Of a DNA stretch of 7,767 nucleotides, positions 5,730 to 7,767 are shown one piece after another. Within the stretch, counting starts at the first letter, position 1. Each line of letters begins with the position of its first letter. The position numbers and the translations under genes were made by a program. The notes under the pieces were generated by a model, which was not told where the DNA came from, made no database searches, and was given only the letters and a program-made list of their open reading frames with translations. Origin of the DNA: an uncultured Bacilli bacterium (GTDB lineage: Bacteria > Bacillota_I > Bacilli_A > RF39 > UBA660); the NCBI GenBank assembly GCA_947632685.1, contig CANRQD010000063.1, positions 1 to 7,767 on the forward strand, given 5' to 3'.

Positions 5730-5757
5730 CACCCCTAAAATTAATAAATATAACTAT

Positions 5758-5779
5758 AGTATATCATATTAAAAGTCAA
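5758..5779 (-). promoter_or_regulatory. Promoter region for cysS
   Basis: On the minus strand an extended -10 TGATATACT (5758-5766) lies about 30 bp before cysS; its -35 position falls in the T-run of the clpC terminator. Alternatively TTGACT (5774-5779) can pair with TATAGT (5753-5758) at a short 15-bp spacing. The resulting leader is only about 20-25 nt. Confidence 0.45.
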
Positions 5780-5801
5780 AAAAAAAGAGAACAAATCTCT
5801 T
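5778..5801 (-). terminator. Intrinsic terminator after clpC
   Basis: Minus-strand AAGAGA (5796-5801) and TCTCTT (5785-5790) form a perfect 6-bp stem with a TTTGT loop, running straight into a further seven T residues (5778-5784). It lies about 48 bp past the clpC stop codon and is the best terminator in the window. Confidence 0.75.
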
Positions 5802-5848
5802 ATATATTACCGCTATAACAACAAATCAATATTTTTAAAATTAATAAA

Positions 5849-7767
5849 TTATAATTTTACTGTTATATTATCTTTTCCTTTTAATACTTCATTTATAATA
5901 TAACTATTTACCTGTTTATCTATTATCTTATCTATCTTTCTTGCACCATATTTTTTATAGTTTGATTCATTACATATTTTTTCAACAATTCTTGTGGAAA
6001 AAGATAATTTAATATTCTTTTTCAAATAATATTTTTTTAATTCATTTAATTTTTGTTTTATAAGACATTTAATATTATCACTATCTAAATCATCCAATAC
6101 CAAGATTTCATCTATTCTATTAACAAATTCAATACTAAAATATTCATTTAATTTATTATGAATATGATTTTCTTTACTCTTCATAAATCCTATACTATTA
6201 TTATCAGCTGCTAAATTAGAAGTCATAAAAATAGTTACATTATTAAAATATACTATATTTCCTTTTGAATCTTTCATTTTACTATCATCTAATACTTGTA
6301 AAAATAATTTAATTACATCAACACTAGCTTTTTCTATTTCATCTAATAATAAAATTGAATATGGATTATTTTTTATTTTATTTAGTAAATAATTATCATC
6401 ATCATAACCTACATATCCTGGAGGTGAACCAATTATTTTACTAATTGAATGTGATTCTTTATATTCACTCATATCTAATCTTATAAAATTATTTTCATTG
6501 TATACTAAAGAAGCATATTCTTTAACAAGTAGTGTTTTACCAATTCCTGTTTTTCCTACTAATAAAAAGGAATGAACTCTATTATCAGAAAAACCTAATT
6601 GACATTTTTTAGTATATTCACTAATAGCTTTTATAGCATTTTTTTGACCTATGATTTTTTTATTTAAAATAGTTTCTATGGAAATTAATTTTGAGTTATC
6701 TCTAGATTCTTCAAATATAGGTATAGAAGTTTTAGCACAAACTACATCCATAACCATTTGCTTTGTAATAACTTTAGGTTTTAAATTATTATTATATTTT
6801 ATTCGTATTTTATTTATTTTAGATTCTAATTCATTTTGTTTTGCTTTTAATTCAGTAGCTTTATCAAAATTTTCTTTTACGATAGCTTCTTTTTTTTCTT
6901 TTATAATAAATTTTAATTCTTCATCTAACTTATCTACTTGCTTTTCATTAGTATCTTTAATTAAAACTGTTTTTGCACAGACTTCATCTAATATATCTAT
7001 GGCTTTATCAGGAAAACATCTATTATGAATAAATTTATCGGATAATTCAACAATATAATCTATAATATCATCACTTATCTTAGTATTATGAAATGATTCA
7101 TATAAGGGTCTCAACTTTTTTAATATTACTTTAACATCATCTACATTAGGTTCAGTTATAATTATTTTTTGAAATCTTCTATCCAAAGCTTTATCTTTTT
7201 CAATAAATTTAGAATATTCAGATAGTGTTGTCGCTCCAATAATTTTAATTTTTCCTCTGGCTAATGATGGTTTTAATATATTAGAAGCATCTATGGCACC
7301 CTCTGCACCACCGGCACCAACTAATGTATGTATTTCATCAATGAATAATATAATATCTCCATTTTCCTCTACTTCTTTCAAGAGTTTATTAATTCTTTCC
7401 TCAAACTCACCTCGATATTTAGTTCCTGCTACTAAAGAAGACATAGAAACAGATAGTATTCTTTTATTTTTCAAATTATTTGGTACATTACCCATAACGA
7501 TTCTATTAGCAAGTTCTTCTACTATTGCGGTTTTTCCTACACCTGCAGAACCTATTAAAAGGGGATTATTTTTTGCACGCCTTGATAGTATTTCCATAAT
7601 GTTATTTAATTCTTTATCCCTGCCTATTACAGGATCAATTTCATTATCACTACATTTTTTATTAAAATCAATAGAATACTCATCTATTAATAGTTTATGC
7701 CTCTTTTTTGATTTTTTAGCTACTAAGTTTGATGAGAATTCTTCATATAATAAATCTACATCTATAC
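5849..7767 (-). CDS. clpC: ATP-dependent Clp protease ATPase subunit ClpC (5' end outside window)
   Basis: ClpC is a double-ring AAA+ unfoldase that feeds proteins to ClpP. The frame stays open to the right edge, so the Clp_N repeats (roughly 150 residues) lie outside; 638 residues are visible. In fragment numbering: linker ending NEIDPVIGRDKEL; D1 Walker A GSAGVGKT (72-79), pore loop KYRGEFE, Walker B ILFIDE (139-144), arginine finger DRRF (195-198). A short UVR-like middle domain of the ClpC type (about 274-324) includes KENFDKATEL. D2 has Walker A GKTGIGKT (404-411), pore loop GYVG, Walker B LLLDE (472-476), VNRIDEI and sensor-2 GARK (607-610). IGF at 525-527 sits where ClpP-binding Clp ATPases carry their loop, so ClpP partnership is expected. 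The short middle domain argues against ClpB. All ATPase residues are intact. A terminator follows. Confidence 0.96.
   Translation of the reverse strand, partial: IDVDLLYEEFSSNLVAKKSKKRHKLLIDEYSIDFNKKCSDNEIDPVIGRDKELNNIMEILSRRAKNNPLLIGSAGVGKTAIVEELANRIVMGNVPNNLKNKRILSVSMSSLVAGTKYRGEFEERINKLLKEVEENGDIILFIDEIHTLVGAGGAEGAIDASNILKPSLARGKIKIIGATTLSEYSKFIEKDKALDRRFQKIIITEPNVDDVKVILKKLRPLYESFHNTKISDDIIDYIVELSDKFIHNRCFPDKAIDILDEVCAKTVLIKDTNEKQVDKLDEELKFIIKEKKEAIVKENFDKATELKAKQNELESKINKIRIKYNNNLKPKVITKQMVMDVVCAKTSIPIFEESRDNSKLISIETILNKKIIGQKNAIKAISEYTKKCQLGFSDNRVHSFLLVGKTGIGKTLLVKEYASLVYNENNFIRLDMSEYKESHSISKIIGSPPGYVGYDDDNYLLNKIKNNPYSILLLDEIEKASVDVIKLFLQVLDDSKMKDSKGNIVYFNNVTIFMTSNLAADNNSIGFMKSKENHIHNKLNEYFSIEFVNRIDEILVLDDLDSDNIKCLIKQKLNELKKYYLKKNIKLSFSTRIVEKICNESNYKKYGARKIDKIIDKQVNSYIINEVLKGKDNITVKL

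Noticed and set aside
5730..5848. T-box riboswitch before cysS
   Set aside because: Only about 45 bases separate the clpC terminator from cysS, and there is no specifier stem or T-box sequence; the hairpin is a simple terminator.
6651..7028. Plus-strand open frame opposite clpC
   Set aside because: It is antisense to the conserved ClpC middle region and has no recognisable domain.
7598..7767. ATG at 7597 as the true start of clpC
   Set aside because: The same frame stays open upstream to the window edge and encodes the conserved DPVIGRDKEL linker before the Walker A motif, so that ATG is internal.
1..7767. CRISPR arrays, insertion sequences, tRNA or rRNA genes
   Set aside because: No spaced direct repeats, transposase motifs, terminal inverted repeats or RNA gene signatures were seen; nearly all sequence is accounted for by nine genes.

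Overview
The window is a compact, very AT-rich stretch of bacterial chromosome with every gene on the minus strand. Transcription therefore runs from high to low coordinates. The gene order clpC - cysS - mrnC - rlmB - sigH-like - secE - nusG, leading towards rplK, is the shortened form of a segment conserved in Bacillus and relatives. This points to a low-GC Firmicutes/Bacilli chromosome, probably from a small-genome, host-associated lineage (RF39 or Erysipelotrichales-like is a guess from AT bias and compaction). Tryptophan is read from TGG and all complete genes are open under the standard code. A Mycoplasma-type TGA=Trp code is therefore not needed, although none of the nine stop codons is TGA.

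Region by region, in transcription order: 7767-5849 holds a clpC cut at its 5' end by the window edge, followed by a good intrinsic terminator. Next come a short promoter region and cysS (5729-4329), closed by a weak hairpin overlapping its stop codon. A gene for an unrecognised membrane-anchored exported protein (4258-3563) follows, with its own terminator, also on its stop codon. A tight three-gene unit, mrnC-rlmB-sigH-like (3516-1831), has overlapping or nearly touching genes. An AT-only, hairpin-rich gap leads into an unrecognised 216-residue gene (1727-1077). Its N-terminal half looks like the eroded C-lobe of a protein kinase and its C-terminus is a single membrane anchor. A promoter with a perfect -35 box then drives secE-nusG (978-100). 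Another promoter, just after nusG, starts the rplK leader, which runs off the left edge.

Functionally this is mostly housekeeping: protein quality control (ClpC), Cys-tRNA charging (CysS), 23S rRNA maturation and 2'-O-methylation (Mini-III, RlmB), transcription (sigma factor, NusG) and secretion (SecE). Genes that sit in this segment in Bacillus (radA, disA, ispD/ispF, gltX, cysE, rae1, rpmG) are absent. Two genes I cannot assign, both encoding single-pass membrane proteins, occupy slots in the conserved order. The most interesting items are the pseudokinase-like tail-anchored protein next to secE, the exported protein between cysS and mrnC, and the recurrence of hairpins at predicted mRNA 5' ends. 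I found no RNA genes, mobile elements or CRISPR arrays.
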